Positions 32,750 to 43,770 of a stretch of 64,000 nt of DNA are shown here, one piece after another. Positions within the stretch are counted from its first letter, which is position 1; each line of letters opens with the position of its first letter. Origin of the DNA: Siphonodentalium dalli (taxonomy: Eukaryota; Mollusca; Scaphopoda; Gadilida; Siphonodentaliidae); assembly GCA_032622095.1 (NCBI GenBank), contig CP136067.1, positions 126,207,030 through 126,271,029 of the forward strand, in the 5' to 3' direction. The notes under the pieces were generated by a model. It ran no database searches. It was not told the DNA's origin and was given only the letters and a program-made list of their open reading frames with translations. Position numbers and translations under genes: made by a program.

Positions 32750-34560
32750 TCACTAAGTAAGCGCAATTGCTTTATGATTAAGCGCAAATATTTGTATGCA
32801 AATAAATAATAAATGTGATTTGCTCTAAACTCAAATTAACTCAGGCCATAAAACATTACTCAAACATAGGTGAGGACTCCACCCAGATCCCATACTAAGA
32901 TGGATATTCAGACTGAGGAAACCAGTTGGAGATAGGTACGTGTATTTGCTTAAGCATAATTCATTTCAATTACGCTTAAGTGTAAATGAAATCCACTTAA
33001 GCGTAAATGAGTTGCGCTTAACCGTAATTCATATACACTCCCATTGAACTCCACATACTCAAGCTGAAATGGATGCAACCACATTACTAATGCCAGTAAG
33101 TTAAAGGGGTACTGTACGCCATTTTCATTAAATTTCCGGTGACAACAACGATCTAATATCGATAATATATAGAAACATAAGTAATTTGAGTCGAAGATGT
33201 ATTCTGTAAACGCTCAGGTTAATAGGCTATCTTAAAATTTAATAATTTAAAAGTTAATAATTTGATATAAATTGAATTTATGACTGGAGCCATAAAATGG
33301 CGTCAATTAAATTACGAATTACCGTAATCAAAAATAGTAATTGAGGGATAATGGATTTTTAAACCGATCGCACACACGATTGCTTAAAATATTATGATGA
33401 TACGGGGAGAACACTCAAGCCACTCACTGACTAGCGACGATACAATAACTTAAATGATTATATGGGACTAGTATGCATATAATATAACTTTTATTTGATT
33501 CATTTGGTTGAAAACTTTACAAAAATTACTCGACAACGACAATTTGTATTTTTGCATTCCGGTAAATTTGTCATCCGTAACATGACTTCGTACTCAACAG
33601 ACTTTCAAATAATGGAAAAATTGTTACCTTATTCTCCGACTCGGAGACTATAGAAACCAACAACAACATTTGGCGTACAGTACCCCTTTAACATACATCA
33701 GATTATACAAATATGCATATAAGGTAAGACAGCCGATGAAATTATTGCTCTTAATATAATTCCAATGTATTATGATAACGCATAAGTCAATTATGCTTAA
33801 GCGTAAATGATTACATTAAGCGTAACTGATTTATGCTTAAGCGTAAATTATTTACGCTTAAATGCAATTAGTTAATATAAAATGTGAAAATGAATCATTT
33901 TCGCTTAAGCGCAAGTATATGTCTATCAATATATTTGCGCTTAAGCGCAAATACCTAACACTCCCTTACTGCCCTCTGATTGTGAATGATAGAGTCCATC
34001 TCATAGTATATTATCATGGACCCATAGTAGTAGCCCCATATAATACTGAAACATTGAAGAAAAAATATTTCCATATGCATATATCAGCATCTCTGTCCCT
34101 GGTGTCCCAAGAATTGGTGCCTCACTCCCAGCGCTCTAGTATATTTTATTAAAGGGACATCTCCTACACAGATATATACCATTTCCATGGCCATAAATAT
34201 GGAATTCGGGGTTACTGGGGACTCGCTTCCCTCATATGGTGTACTTATTGACTTGAAATTGGGGAAAACCCCAATTTTCATATTATCAGCATCCCTGTCC
34301 CCAAGAATTTGTGTCTCCATCCCAGAGATCTAGTATATTTTATAAAAGAGATATATCCTGCACATATCTCTACCATTTCCATGGTCATAAAAGAGATATT
34401 GGGGTTACTGGGGGGGGGGGGGGGTGCTTCCCTCATATGGTGGGTCTGTGCCATTTAAAATTAATTTAGGGGGGTGATATCAATGCATATTAATTTTTAT
34501 TTGCGCAAATGATAGATGGTATTTTACGAAATATTTGCACTTGATCGTAAATGAATAATA
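32750..34560. repeat. TTAAGCGTAA-motif array, copy 2
   Basis: Same repeat as 1-860: GCTTAAGCGTAAAT motifs at 32940-33030 and 33790-33960, and the AGATCTAGTATATTTTATAA block at 34323 (also at 32 and, variant, 34133). It is split by the TTAA-flanked element at 33105-33687. A G15 run lies at 34410-34424. Confidence 0.8.
33105..33687. mobile_element. TTAA-flanked MITE, 583 bp
   Basis: Perfect inverted ends AGGGGTACTGTACGCCA (33105) / TGGCGTACAGTACCCCT (to 33687), bounded by TTAA on both sides (33101-33104, 33688-33691). TTAA duplication points to the piggyBac or Kolobok superfamilies. The paralogous repeat at 831-850 (GCCAGTAACCTAATCAG) shows the same site without the insertion. No transposase. 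Confidence 0.88.
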
Positions 34561-34579
34561 AATGTGAAATGGGTATCCC

Positions 34580-35175
34580 ATACATGAAATGCCGTATCTA
34601 TATGCTATAGCGCGTATATCTTACAGGTCTGGGTGAACCACCGATCAATCAATAACAGCCCGATCGGGCTAAAGTAGACCGATCAGGCTAAAATAGACCG
34701 ATCGTTCTTTCACAGCCAGCTTGAATCTTGGATAAAGGGAGTAGGCCTACTCTAAATTGTTCTTTCAAGTGAAATAGGCCTCCCATACATGAAACGCCTT
34801 ATCTACATGTATATACTATAGCGCGCATACCCTAAAGGTCTGGGTGAACCACCGATCAATCAATACTAGCCCGATCGGGCTAAAATAGACCGATCGGTTT
34901 TTCACAGCCAGCCTGAATCTTGGATAAAGGGAGTAGGCCTACTATAAATTGTTCTTTCAAGTGAAATAGGCCTCCCATACATAAAACGCCTTATCTATAT
35001 CCTATGGTGCGCATATCCTACAGGTCTGGGAGAACCACCGATCAATCAATAATAGTCCGATCGGGCTAAAATATACCGATCGGGCTAAAATAATCCCATC
35101 GGTCTTTCACATCCAGCATGAATCTTGGATAAAGGGAGTAGGCCTACGTACTCTAAATTGTTCTTTCAAGTTACA
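34580..35175. repeat. Three ~195-bp tandem repeats
   Basis: Units carry TACAGGTCTGGGTGAACCACC, CCGATCGGGCTAAAATAGA, TTGGATAAAGGGAGTAGGCC and TTGTTCTTTCAAGTG. Spacing of the GTAGGCCTAC mark is 192 and 205 bp. A related family in reverse orientation lies at 52000-53420. Confidence 0.9.
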
Positions 35176-35434
35176 ACCATTTTTTTTGTAAAAAAATTAT
35201 TCTGATTCATTTTGAAACTAATGAAAGACAATTTTAAAATTAATGAAAGACAATGTATAATTTTTTGCTGGTATATTCATCATAAATTTGAACAAATCTT
35301 CAAGCAAACAAAATTTCAATATTCAAGAAATCTCTTAAAACAGTGTCAGGAAGACCAATCGATCTAGCTCAGCACGATTGGTCTATTGTGATGTCAAATA
35401 TTATTGAAATATTGCTTATAATTTTCATTTACAG

Positions 35435-35531
35435 AAGTCAATAATTCGCATGCAGATAACTTCACCTTGTATTCGGCCAAATATGTTGACGTTAGATTAG
35501 AAGGCAGAATACCCAGATTTGTTTATTATTG
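35435..35531 (+). CDS. Candidate internal exon
   Basis: Acceptor ATAATTTTCATTTACAG and donor GTGAAC enclose 97 nt; the only open phase reads VNNSHADNFTLYSAKYVDV then RLEGRIPRFVYYW (phase 1 in, 2 out). Protein-like, with an NNS and an NFT glycosylation site. It joins in phase to a second open frame at 35806 (CRACQPIVVILVVQISSEYY), which competes with the model below. Family unknown. Confidence 0.33.
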
Positions 35532-35709
35532 GTGAACCTGGATAATTTCGGAGGTGTGTCAATCGTCTTTTGCACACTGTGAATACGTACTCATTCTCTC
35601 CTAAATTTGCAAAAATCCATATATATAAATATATATACAGAGTGTGAAAACGTTGTTAGTTGCCAAATAATTGTCGACATTTTAATTAGAAAACTTGAAT
35701 GCAAAAACT

Positions 35710-35899
35710 ATGATAGGCCCCCTATTATTATATATTTTTTTTCTCTTTTTGTTGAATCTACTTTCGTTATCGACATGCCGGCCTTTGTTTTGGCTGTTCT
35801 CCCAGTCGTGCGTGCCAGCCGATCGTCGTTATTCTGGTGGTTCAGATTTCCTCCGAATATTATTCCATGAGACTCCGCGCGCTGATTCGCTCCGAAAAT
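35710..35899 (+). CDS. Exon 1 of a candidate 95-aa secreted protein
   Basis: ATG opens MIGPLLLYIFFLFLLNLLS, a strong signal peptide, followed by CRPLFWLFSQSCVPADRRY and a polar tail RADSLRK. A GTGTTA donor at 35900 leaves one base. Exon 2 at 36005 continues in phase. TATA-rich sequence lies at 35617-35633, ~90 bases upstream. Alternative: an intronless reading of another frame (RACQPIVVILVVQISSEYYS to TAA at 35972), vaguely like the start of a beta-1,3-galactosyltransferase domain (hydrophobic strand, SS, then R-x-x-LIR). I prefer the secreted-protein model only slightly. Confidence 0.35.
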
Positions 35900-36004
35900 G
35901 TGTTAGTATCTGAGAAGATTTCTTACTCTGATCGCAGTTTTCAACAATTTAATACAGGGCGAGTACCGCACTAATAATATGCCACATTGGGGTTTTCTTT
36001 CTAG

Positions 36005-36102
36005 TTTTTTATGACCTTTCTTGTGGTATATCGGGCACAGTTCTGTCTGACATCAAATATATGCCCACCGGGAGTGAAGCTAATGACTTTAAATACACTT
36101 AA
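36005..36102 (+). CDS. Exon 2 of the candidate secreted protein
   Basis: Excellent acceptor GGGGTTTTCTTTCTAG. TT completes the Phe codon from exon 1, followed by FYDLSCGISGTVLSDIKY, MPTGSEANDFKYT and TAA. Intron of 105 bp. The predicted mature protein is ~75 aa with three cysteines (one in this exon). The decamer repeat begins 14 bases after the stop. Confidence 0.4.
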
Positions 36103-36115
36103 TTTAACAGCTCCT

Positions 36116-36445
36116 TAATGTAATGGAATGTAATGTAATGGAATGTAATGGAATGTAATGGAATGTAATGTAATGGAATGTAATGGAATGTAATGGAATG
36201 TAATGGAATGTAATGGAATGTAATGGAATGTAATGGAATGTAATGGAATGTAATGAATGTAATGGAATGTAATGGAATGTAATGGAATGTAATGGAATGT
36301 AATGGAATGTAATGGAATGTAATGGAATGTAATGGAATGTAATGGAATGTAATGGAATGTAATGGAAATGGAATGTAATGGAATGTAATGGAATGTAATG
36401 GAATGTAATGGAATGTAATGGAATGTAATGGAATGTAATGGAATG
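36116..36445. repeat. TAATGGAATG decamer array
   Basis: About 33 nearly perfect 10-bp units with rare 1-4-base slips. The minus-strand 121-codon frame (FHYIPLHSIT repeats) is an artefact of a 10-bp unit read in three phases. Confidence 0.97.
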
Positions 36446-36667
36446 CAAATAATCCTGATCAGTCGCCATTTGAAATCCCCTCCAATTGGGTCGTAGTGCG
36501 ATCAGACGAAATTTATAAATAATAGTGACGAAACATTTAACATAATCGTTTCTTCATTCTCTATGAAATAATGAACATTTGCTGCTGTTATTTGTAAGAT
36601 CAGTTGCCCCCTTCCAATTAATGCATGCCTATACTCCCTTTCCCTTTCCTTACCATTCATCTAAACA

Positions 36668-36850
36668 TTAGTATTCGGACCATACAGAACACAAAACCCG
36701 TCTGCTATACTCCACTGGAATATATTTCAAGATACCTAGGTTAACATTTCTTTTCTGATGGTAGGACTTAGCAAAAGCCTCAAAGCTTGCTGTCCAATCC
36801 TCTTTTGAACATTTGATAAACATACGACTACAAATAGCTATTCGCAATAG
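36668..36850 (-). pseudogene. Possible coding relic, 60 codons
   Basis: Minus-strand open frame ...MFIKCSKEDWTASFEAFAK, YHQKRNVNLGILKYIPVEY and stop. Composition is protein-like. It may be an exon or a transposon relic; a neighbouring frame is also open (SNVQKRIGQQALRLLLSP). No family recognised. Confidence 0.28.
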
Positions 36851-36884
36851 TTATCTGTCGTCGTTCATTGTGCGAAAGGAGTCT

Positions 36885-37227
36885 AGTATGTAGTAATATA
36901 GATGTTTTAATTATAACTATTTTATTCATTGGTATGCTTCACAGATATATAATATATAGTCGCGTCAGGATTATTCACGTGTAGTTGCATAGATGTGTTA
37001 ATTATAACTATTTTAGTCTATGTATGCTACACAATTAGATAATATATAGTCGCGTCAGGATAAAGCACGTGTAGTTGTATATATGTTTTAACTATAACTA
37101 TTTACTGTATGGTATGCTACACAGATATATAATATATAGTCGCGTCAGGATAAATCAAGTGTAGTTGTATAGATGTTTTAATTATAACTATTTTATTATA
37201 TGGCATGTCACACAAAAATATAATATA
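36885..37227 (+). repeat. 90-bp satellite, left part
   Basis: Nearly four units of ...TTTTAATTATAACTATTTTA, GGTATGCTACACA-ATATAT, AATATATAGTCGCGTCAGGA, TAAATCACGTGTAGTTG. AGTCGCG marks fall at 36958, 37048 and 37138, an exact 90-bp period. Confidence 0.95.
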
Positions 37228-39441
37228 CTAGCAGGGTTACCCAGGTTACCCAGGTTAAAGTGATGTGAAACCCTCTGCATTATGTGGATATATGGTGGGA
37301 ATAGAGGATACTCTTGTTCAAAGCGTTACACATATTCTCATAAATTATATATCCAAATAGCATCACAAAACATGATTATTGCACACGGAATATAAGTAGA
37401 AGCTCACCTTGTCGGATCGGAGCGATTGTCATTTTGTTTATCGCGATTAATCCGTCCCACCAATAAAGAACTATTTATTTATTTACAACTGCGTATACTT
37501 CAGACGTTATAACATGAACATCATAAACACATTAGTTCGCAAAAATAAAAGACGACAAATGGGTTTTACATAGAGATGTATCAATCAATCTAGTGGGTTT
37601 GTCTAAGATTTTAAGGACTCCTGGTTATCATATCTCCATGAAGATACAGATGTTTCAAAGAAATGTCCATTTGCTCCTCTGTTCATTGTGCTATATATAA
37701 TATACTGGCTAAATATTATCAGTTTTAAAGAAATGTTGCTATGCAACTATATCAGCTACATGTGCCCGACACAGAGCGAGATTTTGAGTTGTTTATGTTA
37801 GGCAATGAGTCTGTAATAAAACACGAAAGATGTCCTCTGTATAGTGGGCAGATATAACCTTGTTAGATGTCAGTATTGGGGATCCTGAAGTCATGTGCCA
37901 ATGGCTCCGTTTTTCTTTTATATCAGAAGAAATTATATTTGACGGTACACTGTGACCACTGTTGTTGAACAGGCCAATACATTTCCATGTCGCTTGTAAC
38001 TGTTTTTGTGGAAACTATATTGAATGGAGCAGACTCAATTGTGTTATAATATTAAACATGAGCTATTCGAATATATTAACATGTACCAAATGTTATCTTC
38101 CTCGTAAAATGTTACCACTGTTAGAACGCCTTGGTGCCACCACGATTGTACCCCGTGAAGTTATATGTAGAACACATACAGACAGACAAATAAATCTAGG
38201 CACCAAATGTGACGTTTTACCACGCACGATTTGATTCCTCGTATCATTTGAGAAAAATGTGTAAGAATTTGATGTTAATTGGCACTAAACATATTTCTAT
38301 CAGTTGTGGTGACCCGCCTGTCCCCATTTCGGACTCAAACGGCGCCACATTTGACATAATTATACCTCAAACTTGACTCATTATGGAGATGTTGAAGTTG
38401 TTGAACATTGGCGAGTATACAAATTCGTATCAAATTTATGGCCCCCATATCTCTCATCCAAACGGCACCAATTTGGCGTTTCTAAACCACACGATTAGGT
38501 TTCTCCTACAACCGAGAATATGTATCAATCTGGTGAAAATCAGCGCTAAACATATTGTGTCCTCTCATTATCTATGCATCCTGACTCGAATGGTCCCACT
38601 TGTGACAGCTTGTGACATCCTTAAACCACACAATTAGACCATTGATACCATGGAGATGATTATTGATAGGTTTAGTAAACCAATTTTGATCAACTTTAGT
38701 GCCCACTAACCCCCATCTCTCATCCAAACAGCACCAACAAGGCGTCTTTAAATAACACGATCAGACTCCTCGTATTATGGATAAGAACACGTATCACTTT
38801 GGTGGAAATTGGCGCTAAAATTATTGCGTATCAACTTTGGTGCCCCTCTGCCTTTCAGTTCAACCTTGACTCGAATGACGCCACTTTGGACATATTTAAG
38901 TCACACCATTAGACTCCCCATATCATGGGGATGATATTGTATAAGTGTGATGGGAATCGGCGACTAAACCCATGCTCATATAATTGAGTGCCCCTCCCAC
39001 AATCTTTCATCCAAACAACAGCAAGTTGGAGTCTTGAATGCGCACAATTAGATTCCTTGTATCATGGAGAAGAATATATATCAATTTGGTGGAAATGGGC
39101 GCTAAAATTAGTTTTATCAATTTTTGTGCCCATCTCCCCTTCCGTGCACCTCTGCGCGAAAAGCGCCACGTTTGACATATTTAAACAACACCATTAGATT
39201 CCTCATATCATGGGAATGATTATATAAAAGTTTAGTGGTAAACGGCGGCAAACATTTTTTCTACCCCTCCCCCTGTTATGCCCCTGACAACGGCGTCACT
39301 TTAGAAAATTATAACCGGCACCATTATCTTTCTCGTAAAAATTTACCCCTAGTAGACCCATTTGGTACCATCTTGATGGTCCCCTGTGAATTTCTATAGA
39401 ACACAGACAGACAGACAGACATCCGCAAATATAGATATAGA
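37228..39441 (-). mobile_element. Non-autonomous Helitron D, copy 2, 2214 bp
   Basis: Reverse-orientation copy of 28261-30697. Its 3' end (GGGTAACCCTGCTAG, with an extra CTGGGTAAC repeat) is at 37228 and its 5' end (TCTATATCTATATTTGCGG, then GACA tract) at 39441. It splits the 90-bp satellite between AATATA and (T/C)AGTCGCG, precisely the expected A|T target with no duplication; host T has become C at 39442. An antisense frame of ~85 codons (38383-38637) is shared with copy 1 (29360-29623), but it is made of internal repeats. Confidence 0.92.
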
Positions 39442-39990
39442 CAGTCGCGTCATGATAAATCACGTGTGGATGTATAGATGCTTTAATTATAACTATTTTA
39501 CTGTATGGTATGCTACACATATATATAAAATATAGCCACGTCAGGGTAAATCGCGTGTAGTTGCATAGATGTTTTAATTATAACTATTTTATTCTATGTA
39601 TGCTACACAAATGTATAATATATGGTCGCGTCAGGATAAACCACGTGTTGTTGTATATATGTTTTAATTATAATATTTATTGCATGGTATGCTACACAAA
39701 TATATAATATATAGTCGCGTCAGAATAAATTACACGCAGTTTTTGATGTTTTATTTATGACTATTTATTGTATGGTATGCTATACAAATATATAATATAG
39801 TCACGAATGATAAATCACGTGTAGTTGCATAGATGTTTTAATTATGACTATTTTATTCTATGTATGCTGCACAAATATATAATATATAGTCGCGTTATGA
39901 TAAATCACGTGTAGTTGTATAGATGTTTTAATGATAACAATTTTAGTGTATGGTATGCAATAAAGATAAATATTATATAGTCGCTAAACA
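39442..39990 (+). repeat. 90-bp satellite, right part
   Basis: Six further units, 86-91 bp, continuing the array that is interrupted by the Helitron. Confidence 0.95.
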
Positions 39991-40009
39991 GATAGTGTAA
40001 TTACTGGGG

Positions 40010-40354
40010 AATGGAACTAATACAAGATGACATTAAGAATGTTTGGAAAGAATTCTACAAATTCGCACACGAACTAATAGCGAATCGTGTACCAGTGTAT
40101 TAATACAAATAGGGAAAAACAAAGCAAAAACACCCGTGGCTTGAGAAGGACTCCATTTCGAAAGTCAGAAAGAACAGAAAGGCATGTCGACGTAACAAAA
40201 AAATATGGAACAGTTGAAAACTATGAGGCCTACAAGAAAGCACGAGCACACTTGAACAAAATCTTAAAGGATTCCAGAAAGAAATATGAACGCACGTTAT
40301 CACCAGAGTGCAGAAATAGTCCCAACTGTCTACCATAGCAGTTGAGGGCCTAAT
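40010..40354 (+). pseudogene. LINE relic, part 1 (endonuclease-RT linker)
   Basis: Decayed frames read WKEFYKFAHELIANRVPVY, KHPWLEKDSISKVRKNRKAC and, after a frameshift, YEAYKKARAHLNKILKDSRK. This is the basic linker between endonuclease and RT of jockey/CR1-type pol (PW-L-x(n)-basic, YxxYKxxR). Several stops and frameshifts. Interrupted by MITE P at 40355. Confidence 0.8.
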
Positions 40355-40445
40355 CAGAATGAGGTTCCCAGAGGGTGAATTTAGTTATGCTAGCCCGCTG
40401 TGCGATATAGCGTCACTAAATTCACCCTCTGGGGACCTCATTCTG
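40355..40445. mobile_element. Palindromic MITE P, copy 2
   Basis: 91 bp, arms CAGAATGAGGT(T/C)CCCAGAGG and GAATTTAGT paired with ACTAAATTC and CCTCTGGGGACCTCATTCTG, loop around GCTAGCCCGCTG. It is inserted in the LINE relic; LINE homology resumes on the other side. Confidence 0.9.
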
Positions 40446-40830
40446 CAAATGACAGACAGTATTCCAGTACTTTTTCAAAAGGAGTTGGCCTCAGAACTGA
40501 GTGCACCACTTAGTATCTTAAATTGATCGACAGCAGGAGTACTTCCGGAAATTCGGAGAAATGTCACAGTCACGTGCATATACAAGAAGGAGTCAGGCAT
40601 GGAACCGGGGAACTATACAGACCCGTAAGCCTGACTTGCATTCTATGTAATGGAATGGGATACAATCGTCAAGGACACCATAATGGAATACATTGAATGC
40701 AATACATTGTTTACTTCATGTAAACACAGGTTCATGAAGCACAGCTTCCAGAATACGTTGAACATATCTCTTCGGAATAGGATAAGAGTAATCCGGTAGA
40801 TGTACTCTACTTAGATTCCTTTTTTGATAT
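40446..40830 (+). pseudogene. LINE relic, part 2 (RT N-terminal region)
   Basis: Reads IPVLFQKELASELSAPLSIL, then STAGVLPEIRRNVTVTCIYK, KESGMEPGNY and, one frame over, RPVSLTCILCN: the classic RT block (P-x-Y-KK-x(5)-P-x-NYRPVSLT). Stops and frameshifts abound. Continues the fragment upstream of the MITE. Confidence 0.85.
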
Positions 40831-41460
40831 ATAATCCGATAGTATCAAATAAATGGAAGTCGAGATATCGTAGCGAAAACTAGCAAAACCTACCGACGAA
40901 AAGCGGTCGTCAGTTTCCCTGCCCGGCGATAGTGATTATACACGGATACCAATTCAATTATTACAATCGCAATTGCCGAACATGCGAATTTCCCGTACTA
41001 TATGTCGACGTCGCTTAAATTGACTTCGACAAGTTATATATCAAACGAAAGAAAAGTTTATGCACTATAACAAACACTTTGGGCATATATTGGCTGAGTT
41101 GACAACGTTTTAGAATTATTGAGGATATTAGGCGGACAGGAACACTGACGACCCGTTTTACTTTCAAATTTCCAGTAGATGTTGCAAGTTTTCGGTACCA
41201 TGTCTCGACTTCCCTTCGTTTGATTCTATGGAATAATACACCAACAGAAAATAAATTGCATGGCCAATAAGTCACACTGAAATATATTGTGACTGAGTTG
41301 AACGATTTTGAGAATCTATGAGAAATATGAAAGATGGTGCGTTTTTTCCCAAAATCGGACTTGTGAACCTTGTTACTGGTATAGTATATATTGGTTTCGC
41401 TGGTATTTTCCCCAGGGGCGTGTGACTATATGTACATAGTTATTGCTTCTCGTGTACCTT
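40831..41460. other. No gene recognised
   Basis: Unique sequence; an 86-codon minus-strand frame at 41015-41275 lacks other support. Confidence 0.4.
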
Positions 41461-41556
41461 ACTCGTATTTAAATTTGCGCAGTACTATTTTTCGCTCAGT
41501 TTTGAATTCGCACACTTTAAATTCGCGCACCTATCTGCGCGAATTCAAAACTGACG
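41461..41556. repeat. AATTCGCGC fold-back repeat, copy 1
   Basis: TCAGTTTTGAATTCGC (41497) pairs with GCGAATTCAAAACTGA (41539). TTACTCGTATT-AAATT-GCGC AGTACTATTTTTCGC is shared, inverted, with 42138-42222. A third fragment occurs at 3600-3640. Confidence 0.75.
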
Positions 41557-41728
41557 GAAATATTGTTTGTAAAAGTTGTGGATCTGATGACAGTTTCAGT
41601 TCTTATTCGTTTCATGTATGCATGAATATATTAAACACGACCACAGCGGATTTACATTATGTAGACCACAACTTCTCCAATTTCAAATAATTATTCTGAT
41701 ATTGAAATAGTTATGGACTGCATGGACA

Positions 41729-42091
41729 TCAATGAATTGAACTCGGAAACAGAAATCCACCACCGAGAAGGCAACTGGCTTCAGAAAAATCAACACTTGG
41801 CTGCGGATTGTGATGACAGAAATAACTCAGACTGTATATAGTAATGGTCACGGTGTCACCCCAGAGTGTGGTGAATAAGTGGACGTGTGGTGAATGTGTA
41901 TACATGCGATCTAGAATGTGTGTAATGCTTACAAGCATATCAACATCGTCGATGTTACCATGATTTGTTCGTCGCTTGGCATTGAGTAATGGTTTCGAAT
42001 TTTTATATGTGTTGACATGTAGGTCTACACACATAGGCGTAATTGTCTTTTCAGTGTTCAACCTTTCGTAATGTGCGCAACTCATCAACAT
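41729..42091 (-). CDS. 120-codon ATG frame, unidentified
   Basis: The longest ATG frame outside repeats: MLMSCAHYERLNTEKTITPM ... DDVDMLVSITHILDRMYTHS ... stop. Composition is plausible (4 Cys, many His). There is no signal peptide and no clear promoter, and no homologue is recognised. It may be a single-exon gene, part of an exon, or chance. Confidence 0.3.
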   Translation of the reverse strand: MLMSCAHYERLNTEKTITPMCVDLHVNTYKNSKPLLNAKRRTNHGNIDDVDMLVSITHILDRMYTHSPHVHLFTTLWGDTVTITIYSLSYFCHHNPQPSVDFSEASCLLGGGFLFPSSIH

Positions 42092-42137
42092 AACCCACTG
42101 TCTTATTTCGCTGTGGTTAATTAGTTGAAACTCATGA

Positions 42138-42222
42138 GTCGTATTATTTTTCGCTCAGTTTTAAATTCGCGCATCGATGGGTGCGCGAAAAATAGTACTG
42201 CGCGAATTTAATACGAGTAAGG
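42138..42222. repeat. AATTCGCGC fold-back repeat, copy 2
   Basis: Inverted relative of 41461-41556, with its own hairpin around CGCGCATCGATGGGTGCGCG. Confidence 0.75.
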
Positions 42223-42539
42223 TAGTTAGCTCTGGTACAGATCCGTTTTATGGGCATTTTTTTTACATTCTGTTTATGGAACATTGTGGTTCTCAATACC
42301 GATATGCTGGCAAACGATTGTCTGGCAAATTTGCGAGTGTATGAACGTACCCTAATCCACTCCACGCAAGGTCCCGTGGATCATCGCGATAAATCATGGT
42401 GATCACAGTGTTTTAGCGGAGTACCGACATTGTGGGTTGTTTTGCTTATCGCACACTCTTCGCATACTATAATTATATACATACAGTTTAGAGAGGGTAT
42501 ACAGATAGACCGAGTTATTAACCATTTTTATTTCTAGCG

Positions 42540-42745
42540 CTTTTAACCCTTTTAATACTGAAACATCATTGATGAGTAGTTATCCCATAAGGAAATGTTC
42601 AGATAATATAAGTTTAACCTTGTATATACTAAAACATAATTCATGAGTAGTTATTGCATTGGAAACGTTCAGATAATAAGTTTAAACATTTTTATACAAA
42701 AGCATCATTGGTGAGTAGTTATTCCATGGAAAATATTCATATAAT
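42540..42745. repeat. Three ~69-bp tandem repeats
   Basis: Units carry CATCATTGATGAGTAGTTAT, CATGGAAA-GTTCAGATAATA and AGTTTAA-C. GAGTAGTTAT marks at 42574, 42645 and 42712. Confidence 0.85.
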
Positions 42746-43770
42746 AAGTTAAAAAACCACATAGGGCGTTTGTTGAATTTTGTTTTCTAAACATTGCCCT
42801 TAATAAATATGGCTCCTTCTGCACTTTTATTTATCTGTCGTTTGCTTTATCATATTAACATCCACCAAATGAATAATATATCATTCCAATGTATACTGTT
42901 GAACTGGCTGGGACAGTGCATTTAGCATAGAAAGGGTTAAATAGACAATATCTGGAATAAATCTAGCTTTTGATTTTAATCGATGTGTATACTGCAGCAT
43001 ATATTATATATTCAATTGAATAAATGAGACTCTTGGTATTTTATGATTAAGCCCGCTGCGCGTTAACTAAGCTGACACAGTTAACGTTGGATCGCGTTAA
43101 ATTCCATAATTTAAAGCCGCATGGGGGTTTGCGCTCCAAATTACACATAATAATATTGGCCTTTGATGCATGTGTTCCCGGTATCGAAATAGGTCGATTT
43201 GTTTTACTTACATGAACTACTTTTCTATGGGCACTATATGCCACAGAAAGACACATTCAAGTCATAAGAAATATAATGTTGAACACGTTGATTGGATCCC
43301 AAACAAAAATCAGCCATGTGCACGGCATAGAACAGAAAGAGCGTTCCGCGTTAGTCTATTCCTGAATTGGTAGAAATAAAGAGCGTTTCTTTCACTTCTG
43401 TGCCAAAAAGTGAAACCAACTGGAAATGGCTTTGATCATTGCAAGTATTTGTTCTGAACATATGGAGCTGGTATATCAATATATCGTGTATTTATCAGCC
43501 TAATTATACTTTCTTACAAATTATGTACACACATTTTTTGTGAGTTTTGGGAGCTCGAATGAGTCATTTCGGTTGCGATATATAATGAAAAGCAGGGATG
43601 TAATTGTCAGGTGCGGCGGAAGCTTGGAAAAGTGGGGTGGGGTCTCATAATTTGTTGGTGAGGTTGCGGGGAGAAACCTAGTTTTCTCCACATATAGTCA
43701 GGGATATATTGTCGACCTCTGCACCCCAGGACTTAACTTCTGAATGTCTCATCTAATTGTTTTCGGTTGT
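42746..43770. other. No gene recognised
   Basis: AT-rich. A donor-like ACTTACATG on the minus strand at 43208 follows a frame MCLSVAYSAHRKVVH, too weak to call. Confidence 0.4.

Noticed and set aside
36104-36469. 121-codon frame of FHYIPLHSIT repeats
   Set aside because: A 10-bp tandem unit read in rotating phases; no start context or splice signals.
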